Origin: Oscillospiraceae bacterium
GTDB lineage: Bacteria; Bacillota; Clostridia; Oscillospirales; Ruminococcaceae
Direction: 5' to 3'
DNA length: 64,000 nt
NCBI GenBank assembly: GCA_017513135.1
Contig: JAFWDH010000009.1
Coordinates: forward strand, 1 to 64,000
Part shown: piece by piece, positions 45,626 through 53,888 of the stretch
Numbering within the stretch: position 1 is the first letter of the stretch
Layout of the letters: every line of letters starts with the position of its first letter
Notes under the pieces: model-generated
What the model was told of the DNA's origin: nothing
What the model saw: the letters and a program-made list of their open reading frames with translations, nothing else
The model's database searches: none
Made by a program: the position numbers and the translations under genes

Positions 45626-47053
45626 CTATTCCTTATCATCCGGTTTTTTCCGGATCTGCGGACGCATGCCGAGCAGGTCCCGGAGCATGCCGACAGTCGT
45701 GAAGTTCCTGTCATTCTCAAAGCCGGGGATCATGGTCATCGCTGTTGTGAAGCGCATGATCACCGCCGCCAGGATCGCGCACTGGTACCGGTTAAGCGAC
45801 AGTGGAAGCGGCTTTCCGTCAAGGAACTCAAGCAGGCTTCCGCCAAGCATTATGCCTGCGAAAGTGCCTAGCAGCGCTGTCACGCATCCGAATATAGCCA
45901 GAGCTCCCGCCCTGTTCTCGTCATTCGTCAGTGACAGCTGAAGATTCGATGCCACCAGGTTCGTCCCGCTCCAGAAGATTGAACCGACGCCGTAATAGAG
46001 CATGATCGGCCATACTTCATGAGGACGTGCCAGTATGAAGAGCAACTGCACCAGAGATGCGCCGGTCGCCGCTATCCTGAGTACCGGTTTGAATCCGTAC
46101 CTGATAGCCAGATGGCTCCATATCCGCACAGCGATCATAGAGACGATGTTGGAAGTTATGCTTCCGAAAATGGTCATCTGCGTATAGGTGATCCCCAGCT
46201 CATTCACCGCATACCTGTTAAGGTAGGATCCCACGAAGTTTGCGCAGAAGCACCACATGGTCCAGAAGATCATGAAATGTCTGAATCTGCTGTTGTCAAA
46301 TATCCCGGATCCCATGGATCTGAGGCTCGGTTTTACCGGCGCAGATCCGTATACTTCCTTGCATCCGGCATACATGAGCATATCAAGTATTCCCGCGGTC
46401 CCGCCTATCGCGAACAGCACAACGTATCTCGTGTAGCTCGGCAGATGGTCCATCAGGAATCCGGTGCCCAGACCGGATATGATGCTGACCAGCGCATTGA
46501 TGGAATCTCTTGTCGAGAGCCAGGTGCCCCTTATCGTTGGCGGTGTCAGATCCCCCAGCCACGGGAACCAGCTCACCTGGATCAGCGCGTTGAGCGACGA
46601 AGCTATGCCTACCAGGAAAAGGAGCGCCCACATCCTGAGATCGGCGACCTTATCAGGCAGCAGGATCGGGACGAGGCCGACTGCCAGCCAGAGCACACGG
46701 GATGCTATACCGTAAGTAAGCAGGTATCTCTTCCTTTTGTGCGTGTAGTTGACCAGCATCGCCGCAGGTATCTGGAGCAGCACCGTCACCTGAGGCACGG
46801 CATTAAGTATGCCGAACGCGAGGTCTCCTGCGCCGAGATCGTTTGCAAGTCCTATCATAGGGCTGCTGCCAGCAGCGCAGATGTTTGCACAGATGACTCC
46901 GAGAAGATTGCTTATCAGCATGAGTCTGAGGGATCTCACCACATCGGGTTCAAGTCCGTGTCTCTTCATAGCGGCTTCAAGATCCGCTGTAGGTGAAAGA
47001 CTTCGTCTACCGATCCTCTGCTTTATTCTGTAAAGAAGTAATCTGATCTTCAT
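45626..47053 (-). CDS. Major facilitator superfamily transporter
   Basis: About 475 aa with twelve hydrophobic segments and MFS features (e.g. GLANDLGAGDLAFGILNAVPQ, WFPWLGDLTPPTIRGTWLSTRD). It resembles the diverse MFS_1 group, not a defined sugar permease. It follows the carboxylesterase gene by 84 bases in the same direction, which suggests it moves the ester or its product. The ATG at 47053 replaces a TTG five codons earlier; neither has a clear ribosome site, so coupling or a leaderless start is possible. Confidence 0.85.
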   Translation of the reverse strand: MKIRLLLYRIKQRIGRRSLSPTADLEAAMKRHGLEPDVVRSLRLMLISNLLGVICANICAAGSSPMIGLANDLGAGDLAFGILNAVPQVTVLLQIPAAMLVNYTHKRKRYLLTYGIASRVLWLAVGLVPILLPDKVADLRMWALLFLVGIASSLNALIQVSWFPWLGDLTPPTIRGTWLSTRDSINALVSIISGLGTGFLMDHLPSYTRYVVLFAIGGTAGILDMLMYAGCKEVYGSAPVKPSLRSMGSGIFDNSRFRHFMIFWTMWCFCANFVGSYLNRYAVNELGITYTQMTIFGSITSNIVSMIAVRIWSHLAIRYGFKPVLRIAATGASLVQLLFILARPHEVWPIMLYYGVGSIFWSGTNLVASNLQLSLTNDENRAGALAIFGCVTALLGTFAGIMLGGSLLEFLDGKPLPLSLNRYQCAILAAVIMRFTTAMTMIPGFENDRNFTTVGMLRDLLGMRPQIRKKPDDKE

Positions 47054-47137
47054 AGATAAACCAATCAATAAAACCGCAGATCATAGAACTCTATGACCGA
47101 TCCAAATAACGACCATGTATTTCGAGTTTGTCTGTGT

Positions 47138-48721
47138 TCAGTTCTTCCTGTTCTTCTTGACCCTCATGAAATTGAATTCCAGGTCAGTGTTTTCCTGGAA
47201 CTTCCACACAAGTTCCCTGTCGAAGTCATAGCGCATGCCGCACTGCCTGTCAAAGATCATAGTTCCGCATTCGCCTTTTCTGTAAGGTTCCCAAACAGGC
47301 ACATCTCCGCCGTTGGGATCACCGCATGTCGCGAAATTGATCCATGCCTGATGCATTTTCTGGCTCAGTGCGACACAGTCAGGCTCATTGCAGGCGTCAA
47401 CATACTCCGTATTCCCGAACACGAGAGGCAGGCAGAACCCGTGGTACGCCGGCACTCCTCCGAAATAGTTCAGGTGGTATGTGATCATATAGCAGTACAG
47501 AGGCGCCTCGCATTCCGCCTTGCGGTCAAAGAACTCATATACGCCTTTGCGTACGATGAAATCGAGGTTGTACAGGTCGAGCAGGTCTCCGTCAGGATAC
47601 ACGCTGCGGAAGAGACTGATCATCTCCTCCTTGTTGTCTCCGAACAGGTCAGTAAGCAGTTCATCCTTCTTGTCATCAGGCGTGCTGTACGGATAGAATT
47701 CGGGTACATACAGCACCGTCTCGCACTGGCATGTTCCACCCATCACAGGCACTTTCTTTGCGTATTCAGTCAGCCCTACTTCGTTGGGGTTTCCGACATA
47801 GTATCCGTTGCGGACCGGCTGCACTATCCCATGCAGGTTGATACCTTCGTCAGCAAGCACCTTGACGCTCTCATTGTATACCTGGCACAGTCTCTCATAC
47901 GGAACATCGGCTATCTCTGAGAAATTCTCCTTCGTGAGGCCAAGCTTCTCAGCCATCGCTCTGCAGACCCTGCGGTTGTTAGCCGCATCATCCACTTCAC
48001 CTGGCAGATTCATAAGGCCGCTCTGGAAGATAGCCTTGTGATAGAGCCCGTCCGCTTCGGGTATCTGCATAAGAGTGCGTATCTTCCCGCCGCCTCCGGA
48101 CTGGCCGAACAGCGTCACGTTGTCGGGGTCACCGCCGAACCGGCTGATGTTGCGTCTTATCCACCTCAGAACTTCAACGATATCTTCCATGCCCGCATTT
48201 CCGGAGTTCCAGTATTCATCCCCGAATTCAGAGAAATCCATGTAGCCCAGTATGTTCAGGCGGTGGTTGAACGATACGACTACCAGATCTCCGTCACGGC
48301 AGAGATTAGCTCCGTCGTAACTCATCTGCTCCACGGATGACCCAGTTCCGAATCCGCCTCCGTGTACCCAGACCATTACAGGCCTCTTTCTGGAGGGATC
48401 CGGAGACTTTGTCCATACGTTCACATACTGGCACTGCTCATCCTCAGGCCAGAACCGGTACCCGAAGAGAGGTTGCTGTGTCAGCGCGTACATACGCGAC
48501 ACGCTCGGTTTGCTCAGAGTAGGCGCGACGGGACCGTATGTCACCGCCTCCCGCACGCCTTCCCAGTGCTCCATAGGCCTGGGAGATCTGAATCTCTCCG
48601 CTGTTGCATATGGGATACCGCGGAAATAGTAATGATCGTTAAGAAAACACCCGCGGACCGTTCCTTCCGCAGTCTCGACCTCTGTGCGGGAGTCGCTGTA
48701 AAACCTTCTGTTTGTTTCCAT
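47138..48721 (-). CDS. Type-B carboxylesterase
   Basis: This 527-aa alpha/beta-hydrolase has the oxyanion loop VHGGGFGTGS (residues 119-128), nucleophile Ser208 in FGQSGGGGK and the family's YFRGIPYA start. AGGAG precedes the ATG. No signal peptide is seen. It lies between a flavin reductase (upstream) and an MFS transporter (downstream), as in loci for uptake and cleavage of aromatic or drug-like esters. Substrate unknown. Confidence 0.9.
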   Translation of the reverse strand: METNRRFYSDSRTEVETAEGTVRGCFLNDHYYFRGIPYATAERFRSPRPMEHWEGVREAVTYGPVAPTLSKPSVSRMYALTQQPLFGYRFWPEDEQCQYVNVWTKSPDPSRKRPVMVWVHGGGFGTGSSVEQMSYDGANLCRDGDLVVVSFNHRLNILGYMDFSEFGDEYWNSGNAGMEDIVEVLRWIRRNISRFGGDPDNVTLFGQSGGGGKIRTLMQIPEADGLYHKAIFQSGLMNLPGEVDDAANNRRVCRAMAEKLGLTKENFSEIADVPYERLCQVYNESVKVLADEGINLHGIVQPVRNGYYVGNPNEVGLTEYAKKVPVMGGTCQCETVLYVPEFYPYSTPDDKKDELLTDLFGDNKEEMISLFRSVYPDGDLLDLYNLDFIVRKGVYEFFDRKAECEAPLYCYMITYHLNYFGGVPAYHGFCLPLVFGNTEYVDACNEPDCVALSQKMHQAWINFATCGDPNGGDVPVWEPYRKGECGTMIFDRQCGMRYDFDRELVWKFQENTDLEFNFMRVKKNRKN

Positions 48722-48792
48722 AGATTATCTCCTGTTTATAGAGTTATTACCGCCGGCAGTTTCCGCTTTCCGGTTTCCCGAACAGCTCTGTA

Positions 48793-49329
48793 TCACTTTT
48801 CAATAACGTCGAGGATGTCGCCCATAAAGACCCAGTGCGGCTGCCAGTCACCGTTATCATCGACAGGATATGCCTTGGGATTTATCCTGTAATACTCCTG
48901 TATATCGCTCACCAGGTCATCTCTGGTCAGCTGATGCTGATAAAGCTTACGGCAGAGGAAAGTCAGACTTGCCTCTTCATAGGTCACGCTGTTTCCGAAT
49001 GCGACCGGCGTCAGGCCTGATTCAGCGACCTTGTCACAGTCTCTGCCCGAACGGGAGCCCATTATCCCCAGTGCCTTTCTGTACTCCTCCGGGAAAAAAC
49101 TCACGGTGAAATGATCGCTCTCAAGCATTACATCCCTCGTATACCTGGCGGGATGCAGATAAACGGTGACGATGGATCCGCTGGAATCCGGGCGTCCCCA
49201 GATCGTACCCAGGCTTCCCCATCCCACTGTGCACGAATTGAAATGCTCTTTGTTCCCTGCAGTAACGAGAGCCCACTGCTTTCTGAACATCTCAAATACT
49301 TTATATTCTTTCTCTTCCCAAGCTGCCAT
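48793..49329 (-). CDS. Flavin reductase-like protein
   Basis: This 178-aa protein has the FMN-binding split-barrel pattern of flavin reductases/flavoredoxins (WALVTAGNKEHFNSCTVGWG, IVTVYLHPARYTRDVMLESDHFTVSFF). It may supply reduced flavin or act on its own substrate. AGGAG precedes the ATG. It is the first gene of a likely operon with the carboxylesterase, MFS and DUF2284 genes. Confidence 0.88.
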   Translation of the reverse strand: MAAWEEKEYKVFEMFRKQWALVTAGNKEHFNSCTVGWGSLGTIWGRPDSSGSIVTVYLHPARYTRDVMLESDHFTVSFFPEEYRKALGIMGSRSGRDCDKVAESGLTPVAFGNSVTYEEASLTFLCRKLYQHQLTRDDLVSDIQEYYRINPKAYPVDDNGDWQPHWVFMGDILDVIEK

Positions 49330-49387
49330 CTCATCTGTCTCCTGTTTTCTATTTATGTAATTATTCTATCATTTTGCCGTTGCAGCG

Positions 49388-49417
49388 AGAATGCCTGTGA
49401 CCGAGCACAGGCATTCT
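49388..49417 (-). terminator. Hairpin after the P-loop kinase gene
   Basis: Arms AGAATGCCTGTG (49388-49399) and CACAGGCATTCT (49406-49417). The T-rich flank is on the plus-strand side, so strength as a minus-strand terminator is uncertain. Confidence 0.6.
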
Positions 49418-49427
49418 TGTTCTTGTC

Positions 49428-50033
49428 TTATTCTGCTCCGAAGCGGTACTCGCCCTCCTTCTTATCAACAGGAACGAGGCTGAATGCTTCTATGATCAGA
49501 TCAGTGACCTGATCCGGAGAAAGATAGGTATTGTCGATCTTAATGTGGTTCTCAAAAAGCCTCTCGTCATCATCCGTGTTCAGCTTATGGACCTCCGCGC
49601 TTTTGAGTATGTCACGCCTGCTCCATTCCACGTCTTTCTTTGACGGCTTGCGTTCCATACGGTGAGGTGTCTCGTTTCTTCTGAGTCTCTCATCAAGCGA
49701 TGCGCTTAGTTCCACGAAGAAGAACCTGCCCCCGTTTCCCGTGAACAGGTCGTGAAGCCTTACTATATAGCCGATGTCTTCGGGATCCGAGAAATCACAC
49801 ACGTACGTGAATATCATATCTACGCCGTGTTTGACTGCCAGTTCAAAAACTTTCTTCCGGAAAGACTCATTGAATTCTCTCATAGCCGGCGTGTCAAACC
49901 CGAAGATCCTGTCGGACACCTCTATGCTGTCATGGTTCACCATGAGATTGTAGTGTATCCTGTCACGCAGGCACTCAGCCACTGTCATCTTTCCGACAGC
50001 CTGAGGACCGCATATGACTATGAGATCAGCCAT
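49428..50033 (-). CDS. P-loop kinase-like ATPase
   Basis: This 201-aa protein has Walker A GPQAVGKMT at residues 9-17 and an adenylate/shikimate-kinase-like fold (FFFVELSASLDERLRRNETPHR, then KIDNTYLSPDQV). Substrate is unknown; relatives phosphorylate small molecules. It overlaps nothing but lies 15 bases after the GNAT gene in the same direction, with GGAGG upstream. Confidence 0.75.
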   Translation of the reverse strand: MADLIVICGPQAVGKMTVAECLRDRIHYNLMVNHDSIEVSDRIFGFDTPAMREFNESFRKKVFELAVKHGVDMIFTYVCDFSDPEDIGYIVRLHDLFTGNGGRFFFVELSASLDERLRRNETPHRMERKPSKKDVEWSRRDILKSAEVHKLNTDDDERLFENHIKIDNTYLSPDQVTDLIIEAFSLVPVDKKEGEYRFGAE

Positions 50034-50048
50034 CCCATCATCCTCCTG

Positions 50049-50501
50049 TCATTTATGCACATAGACTCTGGTCAGGTGATCCTCCCCGTCCCCCTGCGCC
50101 ATGCAGAAGAACTCCCAGCCATACCTTTCATAAAATCCCGTATGGTCAGTCACAAGATATACCGGAGATATCCCTTTGGATCTCTGGTCCTCCACCGTCA
50201 TATCAAGAAGCCTTCCTGCGATCCCTTTCCCGCGGTGTTCCGGTTCCGTGTATACCGCGCAGACATTCGGAGCAAGATCCTTGCGGTCATGGAAATCATT
50301 CTCTATGACTCCCATTCCTCCTACTATCCGGTCGCCGCAAAGGCAGAGATACCATCCGTATTCAGTCTCTCCGCTCAGATAAGCATCCATACACTCGAGA
50401 TATGCCTCCTTGGGCACGCTCCACTTGCCGCTGAACCACTCAGCCGCTGCGTCTTCAAGTCCGGGAGTATCCCTGAGTGTCATGTATCTGTATTCATCCA
50501 T
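50049..50501 (-). CDS. GNAT-family N-acetyltransferase
   Basis: About 150 aa. The acetyl-CoA pyrophosphate loop is in VYTEPEHRGKGIAGRLLD, and YLVTDHTGFYERYGWEF is the late GNAT motif B. It acetylates an unknown amine. The ATG at 50501 (MDEYRYMTLRD) has GAGGTG upstream; a GTG three codons earlier is less likely. Probably co-transcribed with MgtC (upstream) and the P-loop kinase. Confidence 0.85.
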   Translation of the reverse strand: MDEYRYMTLRDTPGLEDAAAEWFSGKWSVPKEAYLECMDAYLSGETEYGWYLCLCGDRIVGGMGVIENDFHDRKDLAPNVCAVYTEPEHRGKGIAGRLLDMTVEDQRSKGISPVYLVTDHTGFYERYGWEFFCMAQGDGEDHLTRVYVHK

Positions 50502-50522
50502 ATCAATCACCTCACGGCAAAG

Positions 50523-51179
50523 TCACATGAAGAGCGCAAATATGACGTTCTCAAGACTCCGGACAGCGGACAGTATCTCATTCAGATCCGCACCGTCGGC
50601 TTCTCTAACCAACAGAGAAACAGCGACGTGACCGTCCACTCCGCCCGGGTATTCTATCTTCAGGTCAGAGATTTTTCCGTCACATGAATCTATACAGCTG
50701 AGAAGGACCTTGAGATCGTCCCTCCGCTCCAACTCACAATACAGCCTGCCGGACTCACGGCTCCTCTCTATCTTCTTTATGCCCTCATTAAGAAAAACTA
50801 TGACTATAAATGAAGCAATAAAGTTGACGGCTGCGCCGAAATAGAATCCGGCTCCTATTGCGATCCCCGTGATAGATGACGCAAGCAATCCGGCGGCTGT
50901 AGTCAGGCCTTTTATGGTGTTGTCCCCGTCTTTCCAGATCGCTCCGGCGCCGAGGAACCCAAGGCCGCTGATGAATGCAGCAGGCAGTCTTGCCGCGTCC
51001 GTATCCCCGACACTGCTCTTCAGCCAGATCCCGAGCATGGCAGTGAGTGCAGCTGCTTCTGTCACAGCCATATACGTTCTGAGTCCCGCTGCCTGACTGA
51101 TCTTTTCTCTGTTGAGCCCGATCGCACCGCCGGCGACCGCGGCAAACAGTATTCGCAGTAATATAGTTTTCCAATCCAT
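50523..51179 (-). CDS. MgtC/SapB-family membrane protein
   Basis: This 218-aa protein has the MgtC core (GGAIGLNREKISQAAGLRTYM, ISGLGFLGAGAIWKDG, IKGLTTAAGLLASS) with four membrane segments and a cytosolic C-terminal ACT-like part. MgtC proteins affect magnesium or ATP homeostasis and survival under stress. The two small enzymes downstream follow closely. Confidence 0.93.
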   Translation of the reverse strand: MDWKTILLRILFAAVAGGAIGLNREKISQAAGLRTYMAVTEAAALTAMLGIWLKSSVGDTDAARLPAAFISGLGFLGAGAIWKDGDNTIKGLTTAAGLLASSITGIAIGAGFYFGAAVNFIASFIVIVFLNEGIKKIERSRESGRLYCELERRDDLKVLLSCIDSCDGKISDLKIEYPGGVDGHVAVSLLVREADGADLNEILSAVRSLENVIFALFM

Positions 51180-51237
51180 TATTTCAAGCCCTTCACTGAT
51201 CTATTTTCTGACCAAACTCAATCCGCCGGATCCGCTG

Positions 51238-53058
51238 TCACTCATCGAGTATGATGCCGCCCCACTCAACAAGCGTGAACCCGCTTCTTTCGACCTCAAC
51301 GATCTCCGGTTCCTTTACATCAGTCACTTCCGAGGCCTTTTCAAAGGTGAACCACAGACGGAAAACGCTGTCGCAGGCAGGCTCGACTTTCAGCGGCATC
51401 GCCCGGTCAACAGTACCGGTCATCTGCGGGTACATCATATAATCCTCGCCCGGATCGAGTCTTGTTACCCAGAATTCAAGGAAATCTAGGGTCTCTTTTT
51501 CGTTGAAGCCGTAGGCTTCAAGTATACTGCGGAACTGCTCCTGACGTGTCTCTGCGCCGATGCGCCAGCCTTCTTCCTTCTGGAAGTAGAACGGCTGTGT
51601 CTCAGATTCATAGAAGAGATATCCGTGCTCCGATCCGTCTTCCATTACAATACCGCCGTCGCCCAGCACACGGGCCTGCCACGAGCCTTCATAGAGCGGA
51701 TCACTGACACGCAGCCACTGCGGCACATCAAACGTGACCTTTGCTTCGGTCTCTTCATCGCTGTACAGATAGATGTTCGGTTTCAGCGCACCGACTCCTT
51801 CCGCCGGTTTTGCGCGTCCGGTGGTCTTCTCTACGATCCAGTCCCAGGATTCCGACAGTGTGGTCTTAAGATTCTGCCACGGCTGCACGACCATCTCCAT
51901 GGCTATCGAGCCTTTAAGGTACCGCTGGTGAGCTTCGATCCACAGCGGAAAACAGAAGAACCCACCGGGAAGCATCCACAGTGTCCCCCAGTCGACCTGA
52001 GCTAAGTTTTTACTCGTCCAGTCCTGCGTGTGTATCTTCCACTCATCCGTAGTAGTCAGATATATCGCTCCCAACAGCATCGTTGCGAGGAGGCCGGCCT
52101 GCGCCCCGGCTGCAAAAAAAGCCTTCCAGGTAAATGCGGCCGTTCCGGCTGCCTTGATCCCGAGCGCGGTCGGGAAGAATGTCCGGATCACCGTAAGGAC
52201 AGCTGATGTTATCGAGGTCGCGGAGATATACCGTTTTGCTGCCTGATCCACCAGGTTGGCATCTTCTCCCTTGAGTTCCAGTTCATAATCCAGCTGTTTC
52301 AGGTTCTTCCCTTCATTATAGATGACATATCCCGCGAGCAGCATATTAATCAGGGAAAACGCCGCTCTGAGCTGAGTGGCAGACCACTTGCCCTTGACAG
52401 GCTTTAAAGCATCACTCGCTTCCGAAACTTTCTGCTGTGCCTGATTGTAAGTAAACTCCCTTTCCGCTATCTGTTCCGGATGGTAAAACCTCGGATTCTC
52501 CCTCGCGTGGTTCAGGAGGGATCTTGCGCGGTCCAGATTTCCGAGTGCTCTGCTGTAATCGGCCTCCAGGACCGTGCGTTTTCCGATTATCCCGACATCC
52601 TTCACTGACAGCTCCCCGGTCCTAATCCACTCGTTGAATCCCTTCGGCGTCATTATGTCCAATCCGAGGCCCTGAGTCGTATTGAAAGCCACCAGAGATT
52701 CAGTGCTTATCAGCCTGTCAGCGAGATCGGGTGTAAAAGCGAGTCCGAAATCCTTCGCGGCCTGTTGAGAGGTGTATCCTTCCTCTTTCTGTCCGGGAAG
52801 CGCCAGCGGTATCAGTTTGGTTCCGGTGTCGATCACCGGGATCGGCGGGACGACGGGCCCTTCCTTCCTGACCTTATCATGCCAATATGTCCAGTCTATG
52901 CCAGCTGTGTCCGCCGCGGTATCGCTCTGTGCGCCGGCTGCAGCCAGAATACCTTTATGAAGGGAAGCCGGCTTTATGACGGTGCCCTGCACGCACATCA
53001 GGACCGACAGCAGCAGAGCTGTCGCCTTCTTCAATGAAAACATCGACAACAGTTTCAT
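51238..53058 (-). CDS. Uncharacterised membrane protein with C-terminal 'YLY...VEWGG' domain
   Basis: This 606-aa protein has an N-terminal hydrophobic segment (10-26), a long soluble stretch, a cluster of membrane segments (about 231-250, 278-300, 308-336, 357-374) and a C-terminal domain from KPNIYLYSDEETE (426) to GFTLVEWGG (593-601). That last domain matches a family I have seen in many Bacillota proteins (KPVIYLYP ... SYLFWE ... VVEWGG) with no known function. It is the last gene of a three-gene operon and starts seven bases after its neighbour. A role as cell-surface or envelope stress component is only a guess. Confidence 0.65.
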   Translation of the reverse strand: MKLLSMFSLKKATALLLSVLMCVQGTVIKPASLHKGILAAAGAQSDTAADTAGIDWTYWHDKVRKEGPVVPPIPVIDTGTKLIPLALPGQKEEGYTSQQAAKDFGLAFTPDLADRLISTESLVAFNTTQGLGLDIMTPKGFNEWIRTGELSVKDVGIIGKRTVLEADYSRALGNLDRARSLLNHARENPRFYHPEQIAEREFTYNQAQQKVSEASDALKPVKGKWSATQLRAAFSLINMLLAGYVIYNEGKNLKQLDYELELKGEDANLVDQAAKRYISATSITSAVLTVIRTFFPTALGIKAAGTAAFTWKAFFAAGAQAGLLATMLLGAIYLTTTDEWKIHTQDWTSKNLAQVDWGTLWMLPGGFFCFPLWIEAHQRYLKGSIAMEMVVQPWQNLKTTLSESWDWIVEKTTGRAKPAEGVGALKPNIYLYSDEETEAKVTFDVPQWLRVSDPLYEGSWQARVLGDGGIVMEDGSEHGYLFYESETQPFYFQKEEGWRIGAETRQEQFRSILEAYGFNEKETLDFLEFWVTRLDPGEDYMMYPQMTGTVDRAMPLKVEPACDSVFRLWFTFEKASEVTDVKEPEIVEVERSGFTLVEWGGIILDE

Positions 53059-53065
53059 GATGTCA

Positions 53066-53884
53066 TCACTCCTCCCTGCCTTCGGCTTCGTTCATGTACC
53101 AGGACATCCAGGATATCATCTCATCGCTTGCCCCGGCGCCGATGCTCTGCCGGAAATAACTGTCGGCGCCTTCGATATCTCCCTTCTTGCAGGAGACAGC
53201 ACCGAGATAATACAGAGTCACCGGGTCTTCAGTATCCTGTGCAAGGGCATTTCTGAGATAGAATTCCGCATTTGTGATCTTTCCCTGTTCAAAGCAGGCG
53301 ATGCCGGCGCTCTTCTGCATGTATTCCCACTTGAGATCGTCTGTTGCTGCTTTCTCATACAGCCGGTAAAGATCTGTTGGGTCCGTCTTCGCCGGATCCA
53401 TCAGGTAGAGCGCTTCCATGCGTAGATAGTAGTCTTTCGAGGTCTTGTCGCTGTAGCGGTTCATCCAGGAATAAGCCTCGTCTGCGTTTCCGCCGATCAT
53501 CGACAGATACGCATGCAGGCCGCGGGTCGAATCGCTCTCCTCCCACTTCTCCTCGAAAGCGGAAAGCGCTTCCGCAGCTCCGGATTCAATCGTCAGGATC
53601 TTGTTTTCGACCTCATAAAGCTCGCGGGCCATGTCGTACGTGCTGTTGTTCTTCTGCTTGTACGGTCCGATATACAGCGAACACAGCATCGCAGCTGCCG
53701 CCAGTACAGCCGGCAGGATCTTCCTGAGTCTGCCGCTCAGATTTCTGAAAACAGGAAGTCTGAGAACGATCTCTCCTACGGAGATGATAAGCATCAGGAA
53801 CGACATGATCCCGGCTTCGCGGAAAAGAAAGATCGAAAGGACTGCAAGCAATGCGCATGCTGCGCAGATCCCGATTGTCATCAT
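53066..53884 (-). CDS. Membrane-anchored TPR-like protein
   Basis: This 272-aa protein has two or three N-terminal membrane segments (GICAACALLAVLSIFLF, MSFLMLIISVGEIVL, KILPAVLAAAAMLCSLYIG) and then helical repeats resembling TPRs (e.g. AGIACFEQGKITNAEFYLRNAL, ...DPVTLYYLGAVSCKKGDIEGADSYFRQSI). It would present a protein-binding scaffold at the membrane. It starts four bases after the large zinc-ribbon gene, with GGAGGG upstream. Confidence 0.7.
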   Translation of the reverse strand: MMTIGICAACALLAVLSIFLFREAGIMSFLMLIISVGEIVLRLPVFRNLSGRLRKILPAVLAAAAMLCSLYIGPYKQKNNSTYDMARELYEVENKILTIESGAAEALSAFEEKWEESDSTRGLHAYLSMIGGNADEAYSWMNRYSDKTSKDYYLRMEALYLMDPAKTDPTDLYRLYEKAATDDLKWEYMQKSAGIACFEQGKITNAEFYLRNALAQDTEDPVTLYYLGAVSCKKGDIEGADSYFRQSIGAGASDEMISWMSWYMNEAEGREE

Positions 53885-53888
53885 GATG

